Source: Rhynochetos jubatus (Eukaryota > Chordata > Aves > Eurypygiformes > Rhynochetidae). Taken from it: DNA of 64,000 bases. Position 1 is the first letter of the stretch, and every line of letters starts with the position of its first letter. The notes below the pieces were generated by a model. That model saw only the letters and a program-made list of their open reading frames with translations, was not told where the DNA came from and searched no databases. The DNA lies in NCBI GenBank assembly GCA_027574665.1, contig CM050656.1:4401001-4465000 (forward strand), given 5' to 3'. The translations under genes and the position numbers were made by a program. Positions 50,271 to 62,970 of this stretch are shown one piece after another.

Positions 50271-53200
50271 ATTGGAAGATCTGTCTTGAGATTGTGTTTT
50301 CCTGGAAGCTGAAGCATAAGGAGGCTATGCTTCTAAGCTACCTATGTTAGTAATACTTGTGATAACTAAAAGATAACTCTTAAAGGGTTAATACTTTCAC
50401 AGCCAAGACTTTCTGCTATTTATATAGAAATTTCCCCCCAAACTCTCACCGTAACATCAATGTCAATAATTTAAAATGCTGTTTCAAAGTCACTTAATGT
50501 ATACATAATGTATAAAGTGATACATTTTGCATCCCAGGATTTCCCTTCTCCATTTTCATCTCTTTGTCGATAGTTTAGATGGTTTTGTATCTGTGGAAGG
50601 TTGGGTAAAGCCAATATCTGTATCCATGTGTCTTGGATTTCTGGTTAAAAGAAAAGTGCTGGCCACTCCAACCTGCATTACTCAGGCTTATGGTGCAGCT
50701 TCTGCGAAACAACTGGGGTTTCACAGGGCAGTTGGGAGTACTCGGGAGAGCCTCATCGTTCTGTTACTGTCTGTCAGGGTTGCTCTAATATATAGGCGGG
50801 TCTTAATTGCACGGATTTTCTCTTAGGATGTGGATCAAAATCCCAACTCTGAGCGTCTTGAGATGTTGAGAGTATGTTGAATGTAATGTTAAGGAACAAA
50901 ATGGATCTTAATTGGCTTTTAGAAGCCTGGTAGGAAACCGCTCTTCCTTATCTTTGTAAAATAACAATGTCTTTGGTCCAAGGCTTCTTAGATGACTGTG
51001 TAAGGCCACGTTTTGTCCATCATAAATAAAGCAAATGGGCTTAGGGACTTCACATGTAAATAAAGTGCCCATTCCATCTGCCTCTGTGTGGCTTGACCCA
51101 CAAAATAACAACAAACGCTTCCACCGCTTGAAAGAATTTGATGAATATATTATGTTGGCCAGGTGTAAAGCTGTGATCTGTGACATTTCATGCCTCATGT
51201 GGGCATTACGCTGTCATGCGGCACAGTGGGCTGCATTAATAGAGTCTGTGGGGATAAAGAGGGAGAGAATATGGACAGAAGCTGTTGTTAGGCAAAATAA
51301 ATTATAGAGTAGCTCATCCAGCGTGAGAAGGATTGTGAGTGATGTAGTTTCAAACATCGTTTTTTCAGTAATTGTGCTGTTTGAATTGTGACCTACTTTA
51401 ATAACATTCTATCATTTTTAATATTTCTTTATTCATTGCATTTTATACACAGGTGGTTTACTGCAAGCTGTGTGGAAATTACAATGAGGGTCAAGTGCTC
51501 TTTGTGAAGATAACTTATTACTGAAAATATTAACTTGTTGTCATTATTGTTTTCCAACGTGGAATTTTATTTGTCTGCTGGATGAAGAGATGATGTCGGG
51601 CTTGTGTTAAAGTGTGTGATTACTGTCAGTAGTCCAAAGTCCCTCCAGTCATAGGTCGGAGATGTACATCATCACTGAACAAGTCTCACTCTAAACTGAT
51701 TTATTTTTCCCTACACTGTTAAGCTGGTACAGGCCCCTATTGGAAGCATCTTTCAGATTAGGACTGGCTTATATAGATTTAATGTTTAAATGCCTTCAGT
51801 TATCTGAAGCTAAACTGAAAATTGCAACTTTCCTTTTGAAATAGCCATGCCTACACATGGTTTTGCAGCCTTTCAAATGAGCTTAAATTCATGCTTTAAA
51901 TTATATTAGTTCAATATTTTTCATGTGGAAGAGGCACTGTGGCTTGGTCCACAGGAGGACTGTGTAGAGTTGGAGTCGAGCCTTCGTTAGGGTTGAGAGT
52001 ATGCTCTTTATTGCTAATGCTGCTGTCACCTCAGTTAAATCACAGATTTTGTACAGCAGTTACCCATACAAATGACCTTCCGACAGTTGCCCCGTAGTTA
52101 ATGGACGTGTAATTGTAAATTGTGTGCGAGAGTTTGGGAGAATTTGTCCTGAGATCAGGACATCAGCATCACCAGCTTCTGGAACCAGAATCCCACTTTG
52201 GTGCAGCAGATGTATTGCTTGACTTAGAGCTATGAAAATATGTGCCACTGGAAAAAAAGAAAGCTTTTCAGCATCCCCGCTATCTTTACAAAGTGTAACA
52301 GACGTCTTGGATACTAATGCTTCATTTCTTACACATCCTCGAAACAGAATAGGTTTATGTAAAGGTCAGCTGTGCTTATTGTCTGAAATGTTCCAGGTTT
52401 TATTATGCATATTTGAGGGTCCCCTGAGAAATCAGGTATAGAAAGCATTGACTGCCACCCTTCTGGTTTCCTTCTGTGTTCACTGTTTTGGCTGCTGCGG
52501 TAGGTCAGGGGTTGAGGCGTTACTGTCTTTCTCATTGCATGACCACAGTTCTAGACTGTTGGTTTGATGGGGTGGGCTTAAAGGTTTCCTTGATCCAAAG
52601 GCAGAGAGACCCAACTTAGAAGTCACTGGTGTCCTCTGGAACTGTGTAATTTGAATTCTACATAGGCATGTATTCTATATGGAAGAACACTGGAGTAATT
52701 AGATAAGTATCCTGCTTTTAGATGTTCTGGACTGCTGTGTTAGGTTTTGGTTGGACAAGTAAGTTAGGAAGACGTGAACTGTGTTACAGAAATAGAAGTG
52801 AGAGGTTTTTGGCTGAATGTCTGTTTTCTGAGTGCAATTGAGCTACCCTAGACAAAGATTTCATGTCCCCCCAGGATAAAAAGGAGGTCGAGGAATAGGA
52901 GAAGGTTAGCTCAGAAAAGAGAGTACTTATGGTGGAGACCTATTAAAGTCATTTGGAGAGCTGAATAAGGACTTGACTTGTCCAGTAAATTAAGGGTGTC
53001 ATTTGAAACAAGCAGGTTCTAGATACAGAACAAGTAAGATGCTTCACACAGGTGGTGTTATGCAGGAAAGCTTCCTGCGGGTGCTAGAAGCTTACACAGA
53101 CCTAGCAGTCTTCTGGAAAGGCTTGTGGTAGAACTGAGGACTGTGGCATGGGGTGATGCTGCTTCTGGTGTAGAAGTACCAGGCTCACAAATGTCTGGAG

Positions 53201-55270
53201 GCTGGAAATGTGTTCTGGTGGATTATTGCAATATGTGTCTCCTCTTGGTGACTGCCAAAGAGTCAAGGTTATGGAATGCAGGGCCAGCTGGCCCACTGCT
53301 CCGAGCGAGAAGGGCTTTCTTACACGTAGGTGAAGAACTCGTCCTACTGTCCTGTGCTGGATTTCGGCTATCCCCATTCTGTTGCTGTCATCCGGGTCTC
53401 TCTCGAGTGAAACGTGCTAGAGCGTGAGAGACGGTGGAATTTTTTTTCTAAGAGACAGGCATCAGTGCTGGAGAAAAGATGATAAGTTCTAGCAAGGCAT
53501 TTGGTGCTGCAGAGGGGTAGAAAATTGAAGTCATTCCTTGTGCAGGTGATCTGTTTGGCTGTAGTCTTAACCAGTGACTTTGGTTTAAGCCTGTTATTTC
53601 GCTTATTTGGTGGTACGTGCTCTACCCTTGGTGTTTGATAGTGCAATGATCTGTCTGTTGGAGTTGCTTGTTCTTAGCAAATACTTGTGCTACGTATATC
53701 TGTATCTGGCTGTACAGTTGTAAGGAGCTTGTAACGTGACCCAGCAGAATTTTGAATGTAGATGAGAACTTGGCAAGTGAATGTGCTCCCTGGAAGGAGA
53801 GAGGAGGCTTGCAGAGGAGGCATGCTGGGAGTTGCCTGTAGCATGAGGGTCAAGTGGGTTGCCTCTGCCATGTCAGTCCTGCTCTTCCCAACCTATTTTT
53901 CCAGAGGCCATGAATGTGTTGGTTGTGACAGTGAATGCTGATCTATCCTGAGCACCAGAGGATGAAATAATGTGGTGCATGTGCAGCTTCGTCAAACAAC
54001 CGCTCCAGCTCTTGACTTAGTCTTTAAAACATCACCTTTTCAGTTTAAAAATCTTGCAAACGTAAACAATCTGTGGGTTTTTTTCTTTTGAGTTTAGAAA
54101 CCATTATATTGCATTTAAGCCATGTTTAAAACTTTGTTCCAAGCTCATGGGATGGAAACTCCAATTAATTTTTATTGCAAGTGGAGAATCTTGGCTAATT
54201 GCTTGACGACAGGAATTAGGGCTTAAGAAGAATGCTAAATATCATGAGATAAAATCTTAAGAGTGGGCAACACTGTATAAGCCACTGAACAGCTGTCAGA
54301 TTGTAATTAGGTTTGATCGTTATCAGGTTGAGCCAGTGCCGCCCAGGTTACCTAGACATGAAAAGGCACGTGTACCATGAGCAATCCCTTGAACTACCCC
54401 ATCCTCCGATGGAAGCCTTCCTTGATGGTGGTGATACAGGGTGGTCAGGCAGTTTTTTCTTTCCTTTACAGTTTAGCTTGTGAGACACAGGCTCAAGTCA
54501 GCTAGAGCCTGGTCACAGGAGACCCAGCACTCTTCCCACGTGGAGGAACAATCTGGGCTGAATGTCACTGTTGGTCCTGGGGCTTATGGTTTACTCAGTT
54601 TGTTCTGACTCTGGAGACAAAGGCAAGCCTTTTAAATTCTAAATGTCTATTTAACTTGGAACTAGACTGTTTTTCTGTGTACATGCTTGTCTGTTCCTGT
54701 AACTTTCTGTGTACAAATTTTGAAGAAATAAAATATTAATCTGGTAGCCAGAATGTCACCTTGTGCAGGGTTCAAGGGTACAATGATGTGTGTTAGTAGG
54801 AGGACCTGGAGTAGAGTTTATTAATAATTTCACTTATTACAGTCTCTGTTGCCTTCAGATTATCACTTCAAGTGCAATTACACGGAGGAGTTTACACATG
54901 GCAACATTTAAAAAGCAAAGTTCAGTTACTGTAATTGGGCAATGGAGTTGCTTGGAATTATTTAATAAAAGAACCATACAAAAAGGTTCCTCTTGCTCTA
55001 ATTTCATTAATAATGTATTTTGCAATTGGCTAGAGACATCTGGCTGACAACTTTTCTTTCGGTATGTTGTGGAACAAATCAGTAACAGACTAAGGTTTCA
55101 TCACTGGAAATACCCTGTACATCAGGGCCGCTAAGAATTTCACAGTGACGAGGAGGTCATATAGCCCTTATTTCAAAACTACAAATTAGGGAAGGGAATA
55201 GCATTTTGTACCTGTCAGCAGATAGCAATGGAGATTGGAGCAATTGTGCTTTTGGAGGAGAGTGGCGTGT

Positions 55271-55333
55271 CATAGAATAGTTTGGGTTGGCAGGGACCTT
55301 TAAAGGTCATCTAGTCCAACCCCCCTGCCCATC
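55271..55333 (-). mobile_element. Short CR1 LINE 3' fragment
   Basis: About 60 bases match the CR1 3' end on the minus strand: CATAGAATAGTTTGGGTTGG, then GGGACCTTTAAAGGTCATCT and AGTCCAACCCCCCTGCCC. The match stops abruptly after the CCCCCCTGCCC block, so it is an extreme 5' truncation or a remnant cut by deletion. It carries no coding part. Confidence 0.93.
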
Positions 55334-58300
55334 GAAGCTGGTTAATTCATTCTTCTGATACGTATCCTGATTTATTTTCCTCCCTTTATTGAAGAAGCAG
55401 TATGAACGCATGCTCACCGATGTGCACCTCAGTCTGCCAAAGGATTTCATGAGAGCAGTTTATGAAACAGCCAGCCTTTTTTATCAGTGAGGTTTCTCTT
55501 CCTACTTCTACCCATTAGTTGCAAACATCATATTTTACCTTGCGAATGTTGAGTGCTGGCTCTCTAGTTCTGCTCACCTTTGCTTCCCCTGCAGCTCCCA
55601 CATCTGATTGGGCTCCTGGCTCCGCAGTTGCCTGGCTAACTTACTTTCTGCCTCATTTACTCCCCAATGACCGCTGAACGACGTTGCCTGAATTCAGGAC
55701 CAGCTCAACTTTGTGACTGGCTGCTCAGGATGCTGCAGCAGCAGTGTGTTTAGTGACTTCTCTTTCAAGATGTATAGCCATACATCTTTTGAATTGTAAA
55801 GCTCAATTTCATTAGCTTCACCGGAAGGCTGGAATGAATGCTGGGGAAACAATATACCGCTAAGGCTACTGTAGGAAAATCCAGCTGAATGATTCAGCAT
55901 AGTAGCGCTCGTGCTGAGTGTGGGTAAGTGTTGGTATGCTCGCTGTGTGCTTTGCTGAAGCTAGAGCAGGAATTTGTGCTCACCTGGCGCATCCTGAGCA
56001 CTTGTTACAAATACCAACGCAAGCCACGTGCCGAGTCCCTTGTGTTGGTTGGTGCTTTGCACTTGAAGCATATGCCGAGGTTTTGGAGAGGTTTAAGGTT
56101 GTTTTCACTGAGCTTGAGCTCTCCTTTGGAGTAAACCTAAGGCAGCTTGGGACCACTGGCAGCCTGTTGTCTTAGGGCTTTGAGCTCTCTTCAGCGTGAC
56201 GCTCGCAGTGGCACGGAACACAAGCTGGGGGTTGAGCTGTAGGTGCTGTTCCCCGTCAGTCAGTTGAGTATTTGCTGTGCAGTATCGTGTATTCGGTCCC
56301 CAGTGACTCAGAATTGAGGGTCTTGGACGGATTCCCCTCTCACAGGTACACCTACATCTTTGTGGGCCCTCGCTCACCTGGGGATCGCAGACTTCAAGCC
56401 TGTAGAAAAATGAACAAGTGTGTGAGTGTTTCTCTTTTTTTGGGTGCGCAGGGTTTTTTGTTTGTTTTCCTAAGGTTCTGCTCAGTCAGAGCTGAGTCTA
56501 TGGAGATTTGTATGGGCAGATTTATTGACGGTATTTTTGCTTTAAAGGTCCTATAAATACCATGCTAACAGCAAAGGAACAAAATGCCGCATGAACTCAA
56601 GAACTTAAGTAGTTTTGACTTAATTCCTTTGCTAATTGGGCCAACTAAAATTAGGGCCGAGATATGGCATTCATATGCTTTGCTGTATTCTGCAGACATC
56701 TGATTTATAATTTTAATGTTGGTTGTCTTATAGGTGGCACATTGTTTTTAGAGCTCAGCACTGAAGCCAGATAGCTGCCCGTGCGTATTTTGGAAGGAGG
56801 AGGAGACAACAGAACTGGCCAGCAATCTTATTTTTTTGGCTTTTTTTCTGAGGAGTCTGAATTTGAGACAAACTTGGCACAGCTCCATAGCAGAGGAACT
56901 TGCAGTGGTGCTGCAGTTTTGTTGGTGCCACCGCAGACACAAAGGCTAAAATAAATCAAAAGGAACTGAGAGGAGCAGATGGGGCAAGTGAGAAGTTGGG
57001 AAATCATTCAAAGTGTTAGACACCGAGCGATTTCAATTTTCCTGAGACAAGCGGGTGCTGTGGCACAACATGGCTCTTTTTGACACTCAACACACGTGAG
57101 ACAATTTTGGAATAAAAGCTGCATCAGGTGTTCTGTTTCCAAATTTTCCTGCCTGAGGGATAGTGTTTGCATTTGGCAATGATGTCTGTAAGGGGGGTGG
57201 GTGATGAAAACAAACTTATAATAAATCCTTTCAGGTGTTTTGTTGACCACCCTGAGCACAGTGTGTCTGTACAAGACATGGCTGAAGCTCCTCCTCCTGA
57301 GAGGAAACCGGAATTTGTGGGGATATCACAAGGCAGTGGGACTAAAAGAAGTCAGACAAGGATACCTCCTGTCTTCTGAAATGCTGTCTTGATTTTAATG
57401 TCCTCCTTGAAGGATGCAGTTTTCCCGTAGGATGGGAGTACCCAAAAGAGTAAATGCCTCATTTTGATAAATCTGAATGTCGGAACTTTGGGCATCTCCA
57501 TGTGTGCAAGACCCAGGCAGCGACCCTTGGAGATCCTTTCAGCCCTTAGTGACGGTTTTGCCTTGCGCTAGCAGTGGCTTTTTGGGTGCCACCTTACTAG
57601 AAGCTCAGGTAAGCCTGTCACTATGGCATAAGCTTATACTTCAAAATTCTGCAGTACTAAAAGGCACAGAGAGTGGAGAAACTGGTAATTTTGAGGGTGG
57701 AAGTTCCAAGGTCCGAACTTCCATGCTCTGACAGCATCAGCTAAGTTACACTCCATCAATAATGAATCCACAGAAATGCCTCAGAATATGTGACCTCTAT
57801 TCCCCTGTAACATTGTTCACCTGTTTAAGATTCCCCTTTAAGGGATTTGGCTTCCTTTTAAAAAAGTAGGGAAATGAGATATAAAGGATTCTGTTCCCAT
57901 CAGGTAATTGCAGCCTAAACACGATTTTGCAGTATTTATTGTTTATAACTGCATAAATAGACTGTAGATAATTCATGCTTTAAATACTGTGGGGCTTAGA
58001 AATGTTGGGTGTAGGAAAAATTTGTATGATAAGTCATACTTCCAGCAGAAAGAAAAGGAACTTAAAAAGCAGTTGGATTCTTTCCATCCACCCTACAAAG
58101 AAGAAAATTGGTTTGCAGGAAATATAGGTCATGGCACTGTTCTGGCATCTTGATGTTGCTGGTTTGTAAGTACCTTATATTGCTAGCAGCACAATTTGGG
58201 ACTCCCATTAGAGCTGTGCTTTGCTGTCAGACTTAGAGGCCATTTAATATCCCTTATCTCATCTAACGCACTCAGACAAAGAAAATTTAGAAGGTGGTGA

Positions 58301-59971
58301 GAGTTTGGTGTCTTTTTTTTTTAAATTAAGTTGTTGAAAGCCACTTTGGAGACTCCTCCTGCTGTTGCACCCAAAAGTCAGTTACTTCAATAAGGACCCA
58401 GGGATCAGGGATGCATCGTGAATGGGGCAGTGAAATAAAATCCTTCTCCCTTCTCCATGGCAAAACACCGAAGAAAATGAAACCTTGTATTGCTGTGCCG
58501 CAGGGTTTTACAGGCATGAGCTTATTACTGGAGAAAATCCTTGGCTTTTTGAACTTGACGTTCACCTTTGATTAGGAGATTAATCTGATGTCTCTGAAAA
58601 GATAGTAAAGGCGGCCGTGTTCGGTGAGTCAGGTTGTCTGTATTCTGCTCGGTTTGTGTCCAGCACCAGGACAGCGTCTGCGGTGTTGGCAGAGCAGAAC
58701 AAGGCTGACAGTGCCTCTGTGGGGATGGAAGACGTCCCTGCTCCCATCTCACAGGGTGGCACTGGAAAGTAGGGAAAGTACGTGATTTTCACGCATCGCT
58801 GTATAGGACTGGGTACTGCGCACAGTAGAGTGGCCAAGATGAAAACAGCAGGGCAGAAAGGAAATCTGGGTGAGGAACTGTAGTCACACTGTGGTTTTCA
58901 CTTGTTTGCTTTTGAGGTGTGCAGCTGTGTAAGTGCAATGATGCGATGCATCTCCTCAGCCCACCGTGACCATGCTCGCTCTCCTCTGTTCTTTACCTGC
59001 CTTCTGGTGAAACAAAATAACAATGGTTGGCTTTCTGGTACAGCGTGATGTGGTGCAGCTTTGAAGAAGGATGGATGGACATATGTATTTCAGGTTGGTT
59101 TGAGATGTTCTTCATATTCTCCAGCTTTCATAACCTTGGGTCAACCTGTAGTGGTAGGGATGCAGGCAGCCTTCTCGGATCCGTCCCGCAGTACTTCGGT
59201 AGTTCCGTGCTGTGTATAAACACACCTGAATTTCTAAAACTGATTCCTATTCACATCCGTTTTCTTTTTAAATGCTTTATCTCAAATGAGACTGGAGTTA
59301 CCAAATCTGTGGAATGAGATGAAGTCAAGGGCAGTCTTGCCTCTCCCTCACCCTGTGGTCTCCTGGGGCTCACGCAGTTTGTTGCAGGTACAAGACTCTC
59401 TCAAGCTCATCGTACCAAGTAGAGCTGCAGTGAATTGAAACCCTTTTTGTTTCAGCTGACGTTCTAGCAAGTTATTGCGGCTCAATCTGGGTATTTTCAG
59501 GCGTGACAGAGATATAAGAATGCAACTACAGATTTTTATAGCTGCCCCAATGTATTTCCAGTGCGATGTTATTACTTCGGAGTTCATTAGGAACAAACAA
59601 AACCAGTGGAAAGCATACTGCTGGTATCGCAATGCCGCACAGCACGGCTCGCTCTCTGCTGGCTGATGAAATGGCTGAGCTTTGGAATAAGTGGGATCCC
59701 AACAGTTTCCTCTGCAGCTTGCCTGAAGACTTCCTAAACCCCTAACCACTTTCATTCATTATCTGCTGGTACACTTAGATAAGAAACAGGGTGGGTTTTT
59801 TTTTTTACACAGGCAATCAGGAAAATATCCTGTGGTGACAAGTAGGTTTTTCTTTTGGGTTGATCTAAGTATCAAACCAGTCTTACTATGGTGTTCTTCG
59901 TTTCTTAGTTTCTTCTGATCCTTTAATGCAGGATTGCCAGGACTGATTCTTTGCATCCTAAGCGAGGTGGT

Positions 59972-59999
59972 TGTGTGTGCATGCACACGTGTGTGTGTG
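59972..59999. repeat. 28-bp alternating purine-pyrimidine tract with palindrome
   Basis: TG repeats flank a perfect 14-bp palindrome GTGTGCATGCACAC (59,975-59,988). Pyrimidine and purine alternate without a break across 28 bases. Sequences of this kind favour left-handed Z-DNA under negative supercoiling. It is probably a decayed TG/CA microsatellite. Confidence 0.75.
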
Positions 60000-62892
60000 G
60001 GTTGGGGTTTATTTAAATCAAATACTTTGTGGACTACTCTAGCCTCGCTGTTTCCTGTCTCAGTGGGAATGTGGGCTACATCGAAGTGCTTGAAGATGTC
60101 AGTGGGACACTCACTTTTAACCAGTTGCTGTTGAATGATTTATCTTGGATGACATCTAGAAGACCAGGGTTAGAAGCCTGAATTCCTGAGAATCCTAGGT
60201 GGGGAATGAAGAAACTGGTTTTGTGGGAAAGGCACTGCATGGGATGCATGATGATGTGTTGAAGACATCTCTCTGTGGTTGCTTTCATGCAACTATCACT
60301 AAAATTATGTGTTCTGACGGATACCTCTTCTTTGAAGGTGTTTCAGCATTATGAGGATTGTAAATATATTCTTTTTCAGATTTAAAAGAACCCAAACATA
60401 ATACCTTTAACGGTGTGTTTGGTTTTATTATTTTTATATAAATGAGCAAACAAAGCCCTAGCAGTTGTGTGTATCTGATTGAAATGCATAGATTCTTATG
60501 CATAAATTATTATTGCATGGAGTTGTACTAACAAATGGAAAAGCTGAGTTTTAGGACCCCCTGAAAATAATCTATTTCTGTTAGACATGCTTATCATTTA
60601 GATATATGCTTGCCTACACAGTGTATAATTTTTCACTGGCTCTTTCAGAGGTAATTTCGGAAGGCGAAATGTGCCGTGTGAATATGGTACTTCAAATTGT
60701 AGAATGCTTCCATGAGAAAATATAGGATTAGTTGGCAAATAATCTCTTCAAAGGCCCTATTAAAATCCTGAACTCTCAGATGGCTTGGCTAGTCTTTGCT
60801 ATTGCTTTAGAGCGACAGAGAATGCTAAAATCATTTATATGTATTGTCACAAAATAATTTTATGTGGTTGATCCTGCCTGACACGATGCTTCACAACATG
60901 ATGGAAAATTCATAAATGTTTGCTTCAATTTGATGCTCAAGAAGCACTTAAAATGCTCATTTCTGTAAGAACTATTTTTCTCTTTATATCCAATTCATAG
61001 ATTATGGTCAAGTGTTCATTTTTATGTTATTTACAAGAAATCAGTTGAGCTGGCTTGCTTGTAACAGCCCTCCCTCTCCCTCCACCCCCTGCCCTGACAC
61101 ATCCTTGCAGCATCAGGGAACAAAGAGTTGAGATTCTGAGCCACGCTCAGATTGATTTAATAATGCATTTTCCTGTAGTCAGTTTTTGGGAGGCTGGGTT
61201 GTTTGTGGTCAAAGATTCTAAGGTTACGTCCATTACATTAAAGACAAAGCTGATGGTTAGTAAGTTTTTCAGCTGTCTAATATTTTAATTGAGGATGAAA
61301 TTCCTGGTCTTTAGTGGCAAGCCATTTGTGTCTCTCCCTCTCTGCTCAACCCACAGATGCCCAGTGATTGTCTTCTCTGTAACTTCTCATTCCCAGTGGC
61401 AAAGCATCCCAGTTTCCTCCGCATGTGAACTGGGAGTTTGTCAGTGATAGTCTGCGCAGGGCATTGAACTCTTGGAAGTAGCTCAGGTTAATGGGGAAAT
61501 CTCTTTAACCAATACATAACACTGTGTTGTCTGTTTGGGCTAGACCACGAAAGACTGGGTTGTCCCTTGGATCATTGCTACAGAGTCTTAAGTCTGGTTA
61601 TGGAGAAGGGTGCTGTTGGATCCTGAGGCTTTAGGTTTCAGTGCAGGTGTCCTGGGTGGAATGAAACCTGTCCAGGGGTTGTACTGAAATCTGACAGCTG
61701 CTGTTGGAGCAATTGTGACGTGGGAAATGAATGCTCTGTCTATTCACCCCAGTCTGGATTAAGCACGGCTCAACAATGTGACGGTACGTGTGTCAAGTGT
61801 GATCGCATGGTTCCAGACCAGAGACAGCGCTGGACATCTCGCAGTGCTAGTGGTGCTTTGGGATTCACGTGGAATTGCTGGAATCGGGTCAAGAGTTCAC
61901 AGCCACCACAGTGAAGTGGCTTGATTTTCGTAATTGGTCAAATATGATCTGGATAACAGCGTTTAAGATGGGATTGGAGGATACATATTAGGAAAACAGA
62001 TCGCTGTCTGAGACTGGCTCTAACTCCAGTATCTGGGGTCAACCTTGATTTTCTGGTAGAGAATTCCTCTGTGGTTGTTTCCCTTCACTCCAAGTTGTAA
62101 TTGGGGTTTTACTCTGTTAGGCTGTTGGTTGGCTGTTTTGATCTACCATCACTAGCAAGGCTTTGAAAAGTTTTAGAGGTCACTTTGTATTATATGAGAG
62201 ACTGAGAAAGAGAACACATTTTGGGTGTTGGGGGCATAATCCTGAATCCAAGCCTGACAAATTGTGTTCTTGATCGAGCTAATCAGGAGCCCAAAATTGT
62301 TCCCTTGCAATTAGAAGAAATCCTCCTTGCTTTGTTCCTAGTTTTGTTGCCTTGCTTAAGGTGCTTGCTCTTATGTGGCTATTTTAGTGACTTTGGAGGT
62401 GGAGGGGAGACCAGCTGGCTATAAAATAGGCTTGTAGGATTCAGGCTCTTCCTACAGTTGCTTTAGCTGGTAGCACTTGCTCAGGTGACAAATTTTAATC
62501 TGTTGTTTTGTGGCTTGGCCTTTGTGTTCTCCGTAAACGAAGTGTGCAGCTTGGGAAGCGCTGGGTACGCACCGAAGCTGGTTATGTCGCTAATGCTCCT
62601 TTCTGGGGGAGGTTGTAGCAAAGGTTGTGGTGAGAGAGCTCTGAGGAGTGAAGCATGTCACACATCATCACATTGTGGAGGTGTGGAGACGGCATGTCGC
62701 TGCTGTTACACCATCCCCTCTGGGTGCCTGTGACCGGGAGATGAGACTTGACTTTTCACAGAACTTCAGCTGCCTTTCACAAGTTCGTGGTAATTACCAG
62801 CCTATGCACCTAGAGCGAGTTCTTCTGTTTGAAGTTTGTGTTTAGTGGAATTAATGGTTTAAAAGGTGTTCCCACAATATATTAAATAGCCA

Positions 62893-62970
62893 AATTTATA
62901 ATTTATGATTGTATTATTGAATTTATTATTAATTTATAATTTACTATTGAATTCCTGGTTCAGGAATTCA
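62893..62970. repeat. AT-rich imperfect tandem duplication ending in a perfect hairpin
   Basis: The AATTTATAATTTA unit at 62,893 recurs at 62,931, each followed by a similar ATTGAATT string; the second unit is shorter. The second unit runs into a perfect inverted repeat: TGAATTCCTG at 62,948-62,957 and CAGGAATTCA at 62,961-62,970 with a 3-base GTT loop. This looks like replication slippage in AT-rich DNA. No terminal repeats of a known transposon are seen beside it. Confidence 0.7.

Larger units (their letters stand above)
45076..55270. other. Non-coding region downstream of the CpG island, possible first intron
   Basis: No exon can be recognised. Base composition returns to AT-rich immediately after the island. 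Low-complexity items include a G-run cluster at 45,438-45,470, A-runs at 45,959-45,970 (12 A) and 48,716-48,731 (16 A), and a polypyrimidine tract at 50,233-50,270. Blocks at about 51,030-51,310 and 54,790-55,050 have the even, motif-rich, AT-biased texture of conserved non-coding DNA, but no single element stands out. If the island's gene runs rightward, this would be part of a long first intron. Confidence 0.65.
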
